A stretch of 20,679 nucleotides of DNA, from assembly GCA_964599565.1 (NCBI GenBank), contig CAZRFE010000043.1, positions 1-20,679 of the forward strand, in the 5' to 3' direction. Within the stretch, counting starts at the first letter, position 1. Every line of letters begins with the position of its first letter. Made by a program: the position numbers and the translations under genes. The DNA is from JAJUFS01 sp964599565 (lineage in GTDB: Bacteria; Pseudomonadota; Gammaproteobacteria; Natronospirales; JAJUFS01). This document shows, in pieces, positions 7,597 to 15,177 of the stretch. Under the pieces are notes generated by a model, which was not told the DNA's origin, made no database searches, and worked only from the letters and a program-made list of their open reading frames with translations.

Positions 7597-8148
7597 TCAG
7601 AACAGGCGGACGCGGATGCGGCTGCCCGAACGATCGCGCTTGTTGCGGCGGCGCATGCGCTCGAACAACTCCTTGCGGCGGTTGGCGAGCCATTCATCGC
7701 GGCTCGCGCTCACGCGACCGGTGCGCTTGCCTTCGCGGTCACGGTAGTCGCAGAAGTCGGCATACGCCTCGATCTCGTTCTTCAGCTCTGTCGTGATCAG
7801 TTCGACCATGATGGCGTCGTCAAGGAAGCCGAAACCGGGCGTTGCGTCCGGAATGACGTCTTCGGGATCGCAGAAGTAGGCGAGAGCGGCGAGCACGCGC
7901 TCGCGTTCCGGCGCGCCGAGATTCCAGTCTGCATCGCGCAGCATCCGGATCAGGCTGTCGAGCCGCTGCAGGCGCTCGCCGATGAAATCCGGTGTCTTCG
8001 ACGCCTGCACGTCCGCCAGCAGCTTCTCGGTGCCGGCGACGATTTCCTCTTCGCTCGCCCCCTTTGCCAGCGCCTTCGCATTCTTCGAGATGCGCTTGAA
8101 ATGCTGGATGTCGCGATCGGTGAGGTCGAAGGTGATTTTCATTGTCAT
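7597..8148 (-). CDS. DUF1232 (YkvA-like) domain protein
   Basis: A 183-residue protein with a DUF1232 core at about residues 83-121, recognised by ALAYFCDPEDVIPDATPGFG followed by FLDDAIMVELI. The rest is helical and charged, ending in a strongly basic tail (ERMRRRNKRDRSGSRIRVRL) that could bind nucleic acid or membrane surfaces. The role of DUF1232 proteins is unknown; many are small and membrane-associated, whereas this one has no clear transmembrane helix. The ATG at 8148 has AGGA eight bases upstream; a second ATG two codons later is possible. It lies 64 bases after the lipoprotein gene and 60 before nhaC. Confidence 0.85.
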   Translation of the reverse strand: MTMKITFDLTDRDIQHFKRISKNAKALAKGASEEEIVAGTEKLLADVQASKTPDFIGERLQRLDSLIRMLRDADWNLGAPERERVLAALAYFCDPEDVIPDATPGFGFLDDAIMVELITTELKNEIEAYADFCDYRDREGKRTGRVSASRDEWLANRRKELFERMRRRNKRDRSGSRIRVRLF

Positions 8149-8212
8149 TTGTCGGGTTCCTCGCGGTAAACCGCGCAGAGACTAACGGGCGTGCCGCATG
8201 AAGGTCAATTGC

Positions 8213-8659
8213 TCAGCGCATTGCGGCTTCATCCCACCAGCGGAAGGTGTGCGTCGTATTGCGGTACCAGTTCATGAAGTCGCGGATATCCGCCGCGGCG
8301 CGTTCCGCCGCACCGGTATCGCCCGCTTCATGCGCGCGTATCATTGCGGCAAGTGCGGACTGGTATTTCAGGCGGAACTTGCCATAGAGCTCAGGATGCA
8401 GCTTGTCCAGCACCGCATCGTCCACGCGTGCGGCATGCAGGTGCGCCTTACGCAGCGCCCGCAGCAGGCGTTCGCGGTCGTTTTCCGATCCCGTGGCCGC
8501 GTTTGCAATTTCCGCGGCATCGCTCACCGCCTGCAGCGACATGCGGATGTGCGCTGCATTGTCCTTCTCGCGCGGTGACCACTGCACGCCTTTCGAGCAC
8601 GCAGCAGCAAGCGCAATGATGAGCAGTGGCAACAGGTGCCTGGCAAGTCGTGATGGCAT
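8213..8659 (-). CDS. Putative small lipoprotein, unknown function
   Basis: A 148-residue protein with an N-terminal signal MPSRLARHLLPLLIIALAAA followed by Cys21. The lipobox is imperfect (AAAC, Ala at -3). The mature part is helical and rich in Ala, Arg, Glu and His (ERLLRALRKAHLHAARVDDA), ending near WYRNTTHTFRWWDEAAMR. No family is recognised. I start it at 8659 because the lipoprotein signal begins there. No Shine-Dalgarno sequence precedes this ATG; instead a TATACT box ends 6 bases upstream, which predicts a transcript starting at the ATG itself. It is divergent from the EVE-DUF3883 gene and upstream of the DUF1232-nhaC genes. Confidence 0.65.
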   Translation of the reverse strand: MPSRLARHLLPLLIIALAAACSKGVQWSPREKDNAAHIRMSLQAVSDAAEIANAATGSENDRERLLRALRKAHLHAARVDDAVLDKLHPELYGKFRLKYQSALAAMIRAHEAGDTGAAERAAADIRDFMNWYRNTTHTFRWWDEAAMR

Positions 8660-8665
8660 GGCGCG

Positions 8666-8671
8666 AGTATA
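8666..8671 (-). promoter_or_regulatory. -10 box predicting a leaderless lipoprotein mRNA
   Basis: TATACT on the minus strand is separated by CGCGCC from the ATG at 8659, which places the expected transcription start on the A of the start codon. The -35 region is weak. The lack of any Shine-Dalgarno sequence fits a leaderless message. Confidence 0.45.
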
Positions 8672-8781
8672 GCCCGCGGTCCTGCAACAGGGCCGAAGGC
8701 CTGTCGAAACGTGACACATTTTCATGTCCGTTGCGCACAATTGTCCTACTCTGGGCCCCTGATCCTTGATGACCGGGCAAC

Positions 8782-10317
8782 ATGGCGACTTATCTTTTCA
8801 GCTGGAATCCGACGCGCTGGGACTGGCGCAACATCGGCGAGCAGGCCGATCAGGTCGCGCGTGGCGCGCCACTTGTGCGGCAATGGAGCTGCGGCAGCAA
8901 TCGCCGGATATTCAATGGCGACGTCGCGTACTTCATTCGCCAGGGACGCGAACCGCGCGGCCTGTTCGCGCGCGCCGAAATCATCCGCGGTTCGTATGAA
9001 GCGGCGAACGTCGACGTCCAGGATGCCAACCGCGGGCGCAACACGCTGGTTGTGGACCTGCGTTTCACCACGCTGCTCAACGCTGTCAACAAGGTCGCGC
9101 TGTCGTCGGCGGATCTCAAGAGTGGCGTGTTCGGCAAGTTCGTCTGGGATATCCGCGAGTCCGGCGTGAAGATTCCCGATCCGATCGCCGCCGCGCTTGA
9201 GGAGGCCTGGAAGACAGGCGTGGCCGAAGCGGAGGCGCCTGGTGCATCCCGTGCTGCGGAAGCGCGCCCCGCGGCGCCTGCGCCCGAGCCAAAAGCGGTT
9301 GCAGCCCGCGCGCGTACGCCGGTGACACCGCCGCCGCGTCCCGTCGCCGGCGACGAAAAGGAAAAGCTGCGCCAGGAACGCGAGGACCGGCTGCGCAAGA
9401 TCAAGGAGCGCGAGGCGGCGGAGCGGCGCAAGCGCGCCGCCAGGTCGAATGCATCCGCCGATGCCGCCGCGCCCGAGCCGCTCAGCGCCGAACGGCGCAA
9501 TGAAGTGCTCGTGCAGAATTACTTCATCATGCTCGACGCCGAACTGCAGGGCGAGCTGTACAGCAAGGCGGATCATCGCAATCGCATTCTCAAGGAACTG
9601 GGCGAATCGGACGCGGAACGCGTCGACCGCGAACACCGCCACATCAGCGCCGTGCTTGCGGAAGTGGGTTTGCCGTTCGCGGACGGCTTTCCGCCGGAGG
9701 CCGGGTTTGACGATGCGCTGGAGAAGGCGGTCCAGGTGTTCATCGAGGGCAATCCCGAACTGGTCGAAGCCTTGTGTATCGACGACGTGCCGCCGCCGGC
9801 GAGCATTCCCGTGGAGCTCGACGATTCGAAGGCGTGCTGGGTGGCGGCGCCGGAACGCGGTGGATTCCGCCCTTCGAACCATCCCGCCTGGCATCCGGCC
9901 GGCGTGAACGAGATCGACCACCGCGTGCGCGAGGCGCGCAACCGCAATCTCGCGATGGCGGGCGAGCGCTTCGTGATGGCATTCGAACGCGCCCGATTGC
10001 GCGAGGCGGGAATGAAGGACGCAACGGATCGCATCATCTGGCAGTCGCAGACATTCGGCGACAGTTTCGGTTACGACATCCTCTCGCTCGAGCAGGATGG
10101 CAGCGAGCGTTTCATCTGCGTGAAGACGACCAACTACGGCAGCCGCTTTCCGTTTGTGCTCACGAATCGCGAGCTGGAACGCGCACGTGAGCACCCGAAG
10201 CGTTTCCATGTGTACCGTCTGTTCCGCTTTTCCCGCAGTGCAAAATTGTTCGTCATTCCCGGCGAGCGTCTCCTACAGGAATTCCTTGAGCCCGTCGCAT
10301 TTCGCTCGTGGATTTGA
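8782..10317 (+). CDS. EVE-like / DUF3883 fusion, candidate modification-dependent restriction factor
   Basis: A 511-residue, apparently soluble protein of four parts. Residues 1 to about 140 resemble an EVE (PUA-like) domain: YLFSWNPTRWDW at the start and GDVAYFIRQGREPRGLFARA at 46-65. Known EVE domains bind modified bases such as 5-methyl- or 5-hydroxymethylcytosine. Residues about 145-240 are a Pro/Ala-rich then highly charged linker (EKEKLRQEREDRLRKIKERE). Residues about 241-330 are a module I know from other DUF3883 proteins (NYFIMLDAELQGELYSKADH, ISAVLAEVGLPFADG). Residues about 390-495 are DUF3883, a PD-(D/E)XK nuclease-like fold: GERF (E395), GYDIL (D432), FICVKTT (K448). The Glu often found before VK is Cys446 here. 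Nuclease action on modified foreign DNA is inference. No strong ribosome site precedes the ATG. It stands alone, divergent from the lipoprotein gene, with no methylase or mobile element nearby. Confidence 0.82.
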   Translation: MATYLFSWNPTRWDWRNIGEQADQVARGAPLVRQWSCGSNRRIFNGDVAYFIRQGREPRGLFARAEIIRGSYEAANVDVQDANRGRNTLVVDLRFTTLLNAVNKVALSSADLKSGVFGKFVWDIRESGVKIPDPIAAALEEAWKTGVAEAEAPGASRAAEARPAAPAPEPKAVAARARTPVTPPPRPVAGDEKEKLRQEREDRLRKIKEREAAERRKRAARSNASADAAAPEPLSAERRNEVLVQNYFIMLDAELQGELYSKADHRNRILKELGESDAERVDREHRHISAVLAEVGLPFADGFPPEAGFDDALEKAVQVFIEGNPELVEALCIDDVPPPASIPVELDDSKACWVAAPERGGFRPSNHPAWHPAGVNEIDHRVREARNRNLAMAGERFVMAFERARLREAGMKDATDRIIWQSQTFGDSFGYDILSLEQDGSERFICVKTTNYGSRFPFVLTNRELERAREHPKRFHVYRLFRFSRSAKLFVIPGERLLQEFLEPVAFRSWI

Positions 10318-10322
10318 CCGGG

Positions 10323-10350
10323 TGGACTTCGCCCCCCGAGGGACTACACT
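10323..10350 (+). promoter_or_regulatory. Possible promoter of the subtilase gene
   Basis: TGGACT (10323-10328) and TACACT (10345-10350) with a 16-base spacer. It would give a leader of about 65 bases containing two stem-loops (10359-10376 and 10380-10393). The -35 is only a partial match. Confidence 0.35.
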
Positions 10351-10421
10351 CCCTTTGTCGCCATCGGGGGATGGCGGCGTCCCGCACGCGGGAATCCTGT
10401 TCGAACCAAGGGGGAAAGATC

Positions 10422-11831
10422 ATGAATGTCACTCGTACTGCCATCGCGGCAGCCTTCGCCACTGCCGCCATGCTGGCAGCGCCTGCGGCCAGCGCCGATT
10501 CCTATGTCGTGCTGGCGAAGAAGAACTTCCCGGCGAATTTCGCTGCCGATGTCGCCGCCGCCGGCGGAACCATCACCCTGTTCGTGCCTGAGATCGGGCT
10601 CGCCGTCGTCGATTCCGATGCACCGGATTTCCGCAGCAAGGGAGCCGCGATAAAGGGCGTCGGTGGCGTCGCCGCGAACATCGCAGCACGCATGATCGAT
10701 CCGCGCATGCCGGTGAGCCTGTCCTTTGAGCAGGCGTTCGCGAATCCACCGGTCAGCGGCGACGATGATTTCTATTTCGACATCCAGTGGGGACACCAGG
10801 CGATCGATGCGGCAGGTGCATGGAATGCGGGTTATCGCGGCGCGGGTGTGCGCGTCGCCGTGCTGGATTCCGGCATCGATGCCGAGCATCCGGATCTTGC
10901 ACCGAACCTGAACGCCGCACTGAGCGCGTCGTTCATCGATGGCGAGGACTGGAACATAAGCCCGGGCTTCTTCTTCAATCACGGCACGCACGTTGCAGGA
11001 ACGATTGCAGCGGCCGACAACGGCTTCGGCGTGATCGGTGTTGCGCCGGAAGCGGAAATCGTCGCGGTGAAGGTGCTCTCCGAGGTCAGTGGCAGCGGTC
11101 CGTTCGCGAGCATCGCGGCCGGCATGGTGCACGCCGCGAACATCGGCGCGGATGTGATCAACATGTCGCTTGGCGCGACCATCCCGCACAACTGCACGTT
11201 CGATGTCCTCGATGACGACGGCAACCCGACGGGCGAGACCGAGCACTTCCCGGCGCGTGACTGCGCGCAGCTGCTGCAGATGATGCAGCGTGCGGCGGAT
11301 TACGCGTACGACGCGGGCGTGACGATCATTTCGTCAGCGGGCAACGAAGCGACGGATCTCGATCACAACAAGAGCGATGTGAAAGTGCCGGCCGAGCTCA
11401 AGCACGTGCAGTCGATTTCCGCCACGGCGCCGATCGGCTGGGCGATTGATCCGTTCAATGTTGCGTTCAACAATCTTGCGTCGTATTCCAACTACGGCAA
11501 GACCGGGATCGACTTCAGCGCGCCGGGTGGCGACAGCGTGTATCCGGGCAACGAGCTTTGCGTGGTCGGCGGCGTGCTGCAGTCATGCTGGGTGTTCGAT
11601 CTCGTGTTCTCCACGATCAGCGACGGCTGGGGCTGGTCCGCGGGCACATCGATGGCATCGCCGCATGCGGCGGGCGTCGCCGCGCTCATCATCGGCAAGC
11701 ACGGCGGCAGCATGGACCCTGATGCCGTGATCGCGGAACTCGAGCGCACCGCGACCGACTATGGCAGGAAGAAGAACGACGACGTTCACGGCAACGGCGC
11801 CGTGAACGCCGCGGCTGCGGTCGCCGACTGA
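10422..11831 (+). CDS. Secreted subtilisin-family serine protease (S8)
   Basis: A 469-residue exported protease. The signal peptide is MNVTRTAIAAAFATAAMLAA plus PAASA, with likely cleavage after Ala25. A short N-terminal propeptide-like region runs to about 115 and the catalytic domain to the end. The triad is Asp149 (VAVLDSGID), His187 (NHGTHVAGT) and Ser410 (SAGTSMASPHAAG), with oxyanion Asn308 (SSAGNEA). Four cysteines (258, 281, 380, 389) sit in two surface insertions and could form two disulfides, fitting life outside the cytoplasm. The ATG at 10422 follows GGGGGAAAGATC; starts further up would lack a proper signal peptide. It is monocistronic: the upstream gene ends 104 bases before and a terminator follows. 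No extra C-terminal domain is present, so it is probably released by the general secretory route. Confidence 0.95.
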   Translation: MNVTRTAIAAAFATAAMLAAPAASADSYVVLAKKNFPANFAADVAAAGGTITLFVPEIGLAVVDSDAPDFRSKGAAIKGVGGVAANIAARMIDPRMPVSLSFEQAFANPPVSGDDDFYFDIQWGHQAIDAAGAWNAGYRGAGVRVAVLDSGIDAEHPDLAPNLNAALSASFIDGEDWNISPGFFFNHGTHVAGTIAAADNGFGVIGVAPEAEIVAVKVLSEVSGSGPFASIAAGMVHAANIGADVINMSLGATIPHNCTFDVLDDDGNPTGETEHFPARDCAQLLQMMQRAADYAYDAGVTIISSAGNEATDLDHNKSDVKVPAELKHVQSISATAPIGWAIDPFNVAFNNLASYSNYGKTGIDFSAPGGDSVYPGNELCVVGGVLQSCWVFDLVFSTISDGWGWSAGTSMASPHAAGVAALIIGKHGGSMDPDAVIAELERTATDYGRKKNDDVHGNGAVNAAAAVAD

Positions 11832-11855
11832 CGCAGCGCAGGAAACCGCTGTACG

Positions 11856-11884
11856 AAACGGCCACCTTCGGGTGGCCGTTTTCT
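11856..11884 (+). terminator. Rho-independent terminator after the subtilase
   Basis: An 11-bp perfect stem (AAACGGCCACC / GGTGGCCGTTT, 11856-11866 and 11871-11881) closed by a TTCG tetraloop and followed by T-rich sequence, 24 bases after the stop. Confidence 0.92.
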
Positions 11885-11914
11885 TTGGCATGCCGGGAAA
11901 GCTTAAGTTAACCT
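11885..11914 (+). promoter_or_regulatory. Possible promoter of the OPT transporter gene
   Basis: TTGGCA (11885-11890), 18 bases, then TAACCT (11909-11914), immediately behind the subtilase terminator. The -35 is good and the -10 poor. It would give a leader of about 45 bases before the GTG at 11967. Confidence 0.35.
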
Positions 11915-11966
11915 CTGGCGCTCTTTGCCGGCCGCTTGCCGGCGTTGATCTTCCGGGGAGACGACA

Positions 11967-13937
11967 GTGGAATCACGACGCGGCCTTGCCGACAGCGCAC
12001 ATCGCGCCCTGAAACCCGGCGAAACCTACACGCCGTACATTCCAGCGGGCGAATCACCCGCGGAATTCACCATCAAATCGCTGTTCTTCGGCATCCTGTT
12101 CGGCATCGTGTTCGGCGCTGCAAACGCCTACCTCGGCTTGCGCGCGGGACTGACCATCAGCACATCGATTCCCGTTGCGGTAATGACGGTGGCGGCGTTC
12201 CACGCATTGCGGCGCTTCGGCGTGGGTTCGAACATCCTCGAAGCGAACATGTCGCAGACGATCGGTTCTGCGTCGAGTTCGGTGGCAAGCGGCGTGATCT
12301 TCACGCTGCCCGCGCTGTTTCTCTGGGGACTCTCGCCGACACTGCTGCAGATGACGCTGCTCGCGATGGCGGGCGGCCTGCTCGGCGTGATGTTCATGAT
12401 TCCGCTGCGCCGCTTTCTCATCGAACGCGAGCACGGCACGCTGCCGTATCCCGAGGGTGCCGCGTGCGCGCACGTGCTGGTTGCAACGGAAACCGGCGGC
12501 AGCCACGCGAAGAACATCTTCTGGGGAATTGCAGGCGGTGCTGTCTTCAAGGCGCTGACATCCTGGGCGAAAGTGCTGCCCGCGGATGTGCATGTCGGCA
12601 TTCCGTTCCTGAAGAAAGGGCAGGTCGGCATGGATCTTTCCGCCGCGCTGTTCGGCGTCGGCTACATTCTCGGCCCGCGCATCGCGGCAGTGATGGTCGG
12701 CGGCGGACTGCTGTCATCGCTCATCATCATTCCCGCCATTGCGTACTGGGGCGACGCGCGCGCCATTCCGCTGTTTCCGGAAACCGAAATGCTCATCCGC
12801 GACATGTCGCCATCGCAGCTGTGGACCCGTTACGTGCGGTACATCGGCGCGGGCGCGGTGGCGGCGGCAGGCATCATCACGCTGGTGAAAAGCATTCCCG
12901 TGATGCTGGAGTCCTTCCGCATCGGTGCGGCGGAACTGAAGGAACGCGTCGGCGCCGGCGACGACGCGCCCGCCGTGAAGCGTACAGAGCGCGATCTTTC
13001 ACTTCGCGTCGTCGGGATCGGCATCCTGCTGATCGGACTTGTGCTCGCCATCGTCGAAGCGCCATTCGGCGCGCTGGATGGCTTCACGCAGCGCGCGCTC
13101 GCCGCCGTGTGCGTGATCATCTTTGCCTTCTTCTTCGTGACGGTTGCGTCGCGGATCGTCGGTCTTGTCGGTGTGACCTCGAACCCGACCAGCGGCATGA
13201 CGATCGCCGCATTGCTCGGCACGGCGGGTGTGTTCCTCGTCATGGGCTGGACGGACATGACCGGCAAGGCAGCCGCGCTCACCGTTGGCTGCGTGGTCGC
13301 GATCGCGGCGTCCATCGCCGGCGACATGTCGCAGGATCTCAAGACAGGCTACCTGCTCGGCGCCACGCCGCGCCGCCAGCAGATCGGTGAAATTGTCGGC
13401 GTGCTCACGTCTGCCACCTTCGTGTGTCTTTCCGTGCTGCTGCTCGCGGAAACCTTCGGTTTCGGCGGCAAGGAACTGCCCGCGCCGCAGGCAACGCTCA
13501 TGAAACTCGTCATCGACGGCGTACTCGACCAGTCGCTGCCGTGGGGGCTGGTTGCGATCGGCGTCGGCATTGCGGTTGCCTGCGAGATCTTCCGCATTCC
13601 GTCGCTGCCGTTTGCGGTCGGCGTGTACCTGCCGGTTGCGACCATGACGCCGCTGTTCCTCGGCGGATTGCTGCGCCTTTGGCTCGAGCGCCGCGCGAAA
13701 ACCGATGAAGAACGCATCGCGCGTCGCGATCGCGGCGTACTGCTTGGTTCCGGTTTCGTCGGCGGCGAAGGTTTGCTTGGCGTTGCAATCGCGGGTGCAG
13801 CCTTCATGCTTGATCGCAAGCCCGAAGGTTTTGGCACCGAGTGGCTGGGCGCCGACTGGCTCGCGCAGCTTGCAGGACTCATTGCGTTCGGCCTGCTGGT
13901 GACGTGGTTCGCGCGCCGATGCCTGCGCGAACGCTGA
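11967..13937 (+). CDS. OPT-family oligopeptide/metal-chelate transporter
   Basis: A 656-residue inner-membrane protein with about 14-16 hydrophobic segments. The N-terminal block is typical of bacterial OPT proteins: ETYTPYIPAGESPAEFTIKS, then FGAANAYLGLRAGLTISTSI, and later SQTIGSASSSVASGVIF. The glycine-rich PYPEGAACAHVLVA segment (about 156-169) and GDMSQDLKTGYLLGATPRRQ (about 452-471) are also characteristic of the family. These carriers import small peptides or metal-peptide complexes with protons; the substrate is not evident. The start is GTG, supported by GGGGAG six bases upstream. It is monocistronic, between two terminators. Confidence 0.94.
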   Translation: MESRRGLADSAHRALKPGETYTPYIPAGESPAEFTIKSLFFGILFGIVFGAANAYLGLRAGLTISTSIPVAVMTVAAFHALRRFGVGSNILEANMSQTIGSASSSVASGVIFTLPALFLWGLSPTLLQMTLLAMAGGLLGVMFMIPLRRFLIEREHGTLPYPEGAACAHVLVATETGGSHAKNIFWGIAGGAVFKALTSWAKVLPADVHVGIPFLKKGQVGMDLSAALFGVGYILGPRIAAVMVGGGLLSSLIIIPAIAYWGDARAIPLFPETEMLIRDMSPSQLWTRYVRYIGAGAVAAAGIITLVKSIPVMLESFRIGAAELKERVGAGDDAPAVKRTERDLSLRVVGIGILLIGLVLAIVEAPFGALDGFTQRALAAVCVIIFAFFFVTVASRIVGLVGVTSNPTSGMTIAALLGTAGVFLVMGWTDMTGKAAALTVGCVVAIAASIAGDMSQDLKTGYLLGATPRRQQIGEIVGVLTSATFVCLSVLLLAETFGFGGKELPAPQATLMKLVIDGVLDQSLPWGLVAIGVGIAVACEIFRIPSLPFAVGVYLPVATMTPLFLGGLLRLWLERRAKTDEERIARRDRGVLLGSGFVGGEGLLGVAIAGAAFMLDRKPEGFGTEWLGADWLAQLAGLIAFGLLVTWFARRCLRER

Positions 13938-13959
13938 ACGGGGGTGACTCCCGTCAATG

Positions 13960-13986
13960 AAAGGCCGGGCTGTCCCGGCCTTTTTT
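13960..13986 (+). terminator. Rho-independent terminator after the OPT gene
   Basis: A 10-bp stem AAAGGCCGGG / CCCGGCCTTT with a CTGT loop and a six-T tract, 22 bases after the stop codon. Confidence 0.93.
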
Positions 13987-14028
13987 ATTGCCCAGCATGT
14001 GCGGTGCATCCGGACGCGGAGATTTGAA

Positions 14029-14718
14029 ATGGCGGAATACGCGAGCCTGCACCTGTACTCATGGCCGACACCCAACGGACAGAAGCCGTTCGTCATGCTC
14101 GAAGAGCTGGGGTTGCCTTATGCGCTGCATCCCGTCGACATCACAAAGGGTGATCAGCATGAACCGGGTTACCTGCGTATCTCGCCGAACGGCAAGATTC
14201 CCGCGCTCGTCGACATGCAGGGACCGGGCGGTCGGGAAATATCGCTGTTCGAATCCGGCGCGATACTCATCTATCTCGCCGAGAAGACCGGCAAGCTGCT
14301 GCCAGGGAATCCGCGCGAACGCTATGAAGCGCTTGCGTGGCTGTTGTTCCAGGTGGGCAGCATCGGTCCCATGCTCGGCCAGGCGCATCATTTTCTCGTC
14401 TTCGCCGAGGAGAAGATTCCATACGGAATGGAGCGCTATGCGAAGGAAGCGCGTCGGCTCTACGGCGTCATGGACCGGCGCCTTGGCGAAGCGCCGTATT
14501 TCGCGGGGGCCGAATATTCCATCGCTGACATTGCGATGTTCGCCTGGACGATGACCTTCGCGAACATCGGAATCGACATCAGCGATCATCCCAACGTGCG
14601 CGAATGGCTGCAGCGCGTTGCCGCGCGCGATGCCGTCAGGCGCGGCATGCGCGTGCTTGCCGAAAAGCAGCATGAGATGTCGGCGGAAGCGAAGAGCATG
14701 CTGTCCGGTTGGCCGTGA
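14029..14718 (+). CDS. Glutathione S-transferase, YfcG/nu-class-like
   Basis: A 229-residue protein with an N-terminal thioredoxin-fold domain (residues 1 to about 86) and a helical C-terminal domain. The active-site segment LYSWPTPNGQKPFVMLEELG carries T14 and N16, as in nu-class enzymes (E. coli YfcG), which use Thr and Asn rather than a catalytic Cys or Tyr and act mainly as disulfide-bond reductases with glutathione. NGKIPAL holds the cis-proline and ESGAI the glutathione-binding Glu/Ser. QVGSIGPMLGQAHHF is also typical of this group. The ATG at 14029 has GGAG seven bases upstream; the longer frame from 13957 would overlap the OPT terminator and is rejected. It is monocistronic. Confidence 0.92.
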   Translation: MAEYASLHLYSWPTPNGQKPFVMLEELGLPYALHPVDITKGDQHEPGYLRISPNGKIPALVDMQGPGGREISLFESGAILIYLAEKTGKLLPGNPRERYEALAWLLFQVGSIGPMLGQAHHFLVFAEEKIPYGMERYAKEARRLYGVMDRRLGEAPYFAGAEYSIADIAMFAWTMTFANIGIDISDHPNVREWLQRVAARDAVRRGMRVLAEKQHEMSAEAKSMLSGWP

Positions 14719-14745
14719 CGCTGAACGTCGTTGATACGGATATGA

Positions 14746-14772
14746 AAAAGGCCGTCTCGAGGGACGGCCTTT
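14746..14772. terminator. Bidirectional terminator shared by the GST gene and ssrA
   Basis: An 11-bp stem AAAAGGCCGTC / GACGGCCTTTT around TCGAG, with A and T tracts on both sides. It lies 27 bases after the GST stop on the plus strand and 6 bases past the tmRNA 3' end on the minus strand, so it can serve both. Confidence 0.9.
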
Positions 14773-14778
14773 TCGTTG

Positions 14779-15132
14779 TTGGTGGAGGTGGCGGGAGTTG
14801 AACCCGCGTCCGCTGATGATCCGCTCTCGGCTCTACATGCGTAGCCGCGTCTTTGAGTTTGACCAGGCGCTACCCGACGGGCAGGGAAGACGACTGGCGA
14901 GTTCCTTGGTTTTCGTCGCGACTGGTGGAACAACAGCCGCGCTTATCCTGGCTAAGTTACAGTCGAGTCAGCCGTTCAGGCCCGAGCTGGTCGACCGCCC
15001 GCGGGGATTAGGCCGCGAGAGCGTAGTTGTCGTCGTTCGCAACTAACGTTTTGCAGACGGTTTAACGAGGAAGCCTGCATCCTCGACATGCACCTTGAGT
15101 TTCACTATCCGCGTCGAAGCCAAATCACCCCC
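14779..15132 (-). ncRNA. ssrA: tmRNA (one-piece), trans-translation RNA
   Basis: A 354-base tmRNA on the minus strand. The mature 5' end GGGGGUG (from 15132) pairs with CACCUCC just before the encoded ACCA at the 3' end (14779), giving a 7-bp acceptor stem. The T-arm reads GGUUCAACUCCC. The tag frame (15040 down to 15008) is GCG AAC GAC GAC AAC TAC GCT CTC GCG GCC TAA, encoding ANDDNYALAA after the tmRNA-borne alanine. With SmpB it rescues stalled ribosomes and tags the unfinished protein for ClpXP, ClpAP or, in the periplasm, Prc, which is also encoded in this window. It is adjacent to the aidB-like gene and 1.7 kb from smpB. Confidence 0.97.
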
Positions 15133-15142
15133 GACGTCGCGC

Positions 15143-15169
15143 ATTATACCTGAATCGCCGCTTCGGCAA
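15143..15169 (-). promoter_or_regulatory. ssrA promoter
   Basis: On the minus strand, a perfect TATAAT (15143-15148) lies 10 bases before the mature tmRNA end, with TTGCCG (15164-15169) 15 bases further up. The short primary leader would be removed by RNase P. The spacer is short, so the exact -35 is uncertain. Confidence 0.65.
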
Positions 15170-15177
15170 CCGGATTG

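Noticed and set aside
8746..10209. Open frame of about 487 codons on the minus strand
   Set aside because: It is opposite the EVE-DUF3883 gene and its translation shows no domain or signal; codon bias favours the plus strand.
11936..13390. Open frame of about 484 codons in another plus-strand frame
   Set aside because: It overlaps the OPT transporter in a different frame. The translation is Arg/His-rich without membrane segments, whereas the OPT frame has the family motifs and a strong ribosome site.
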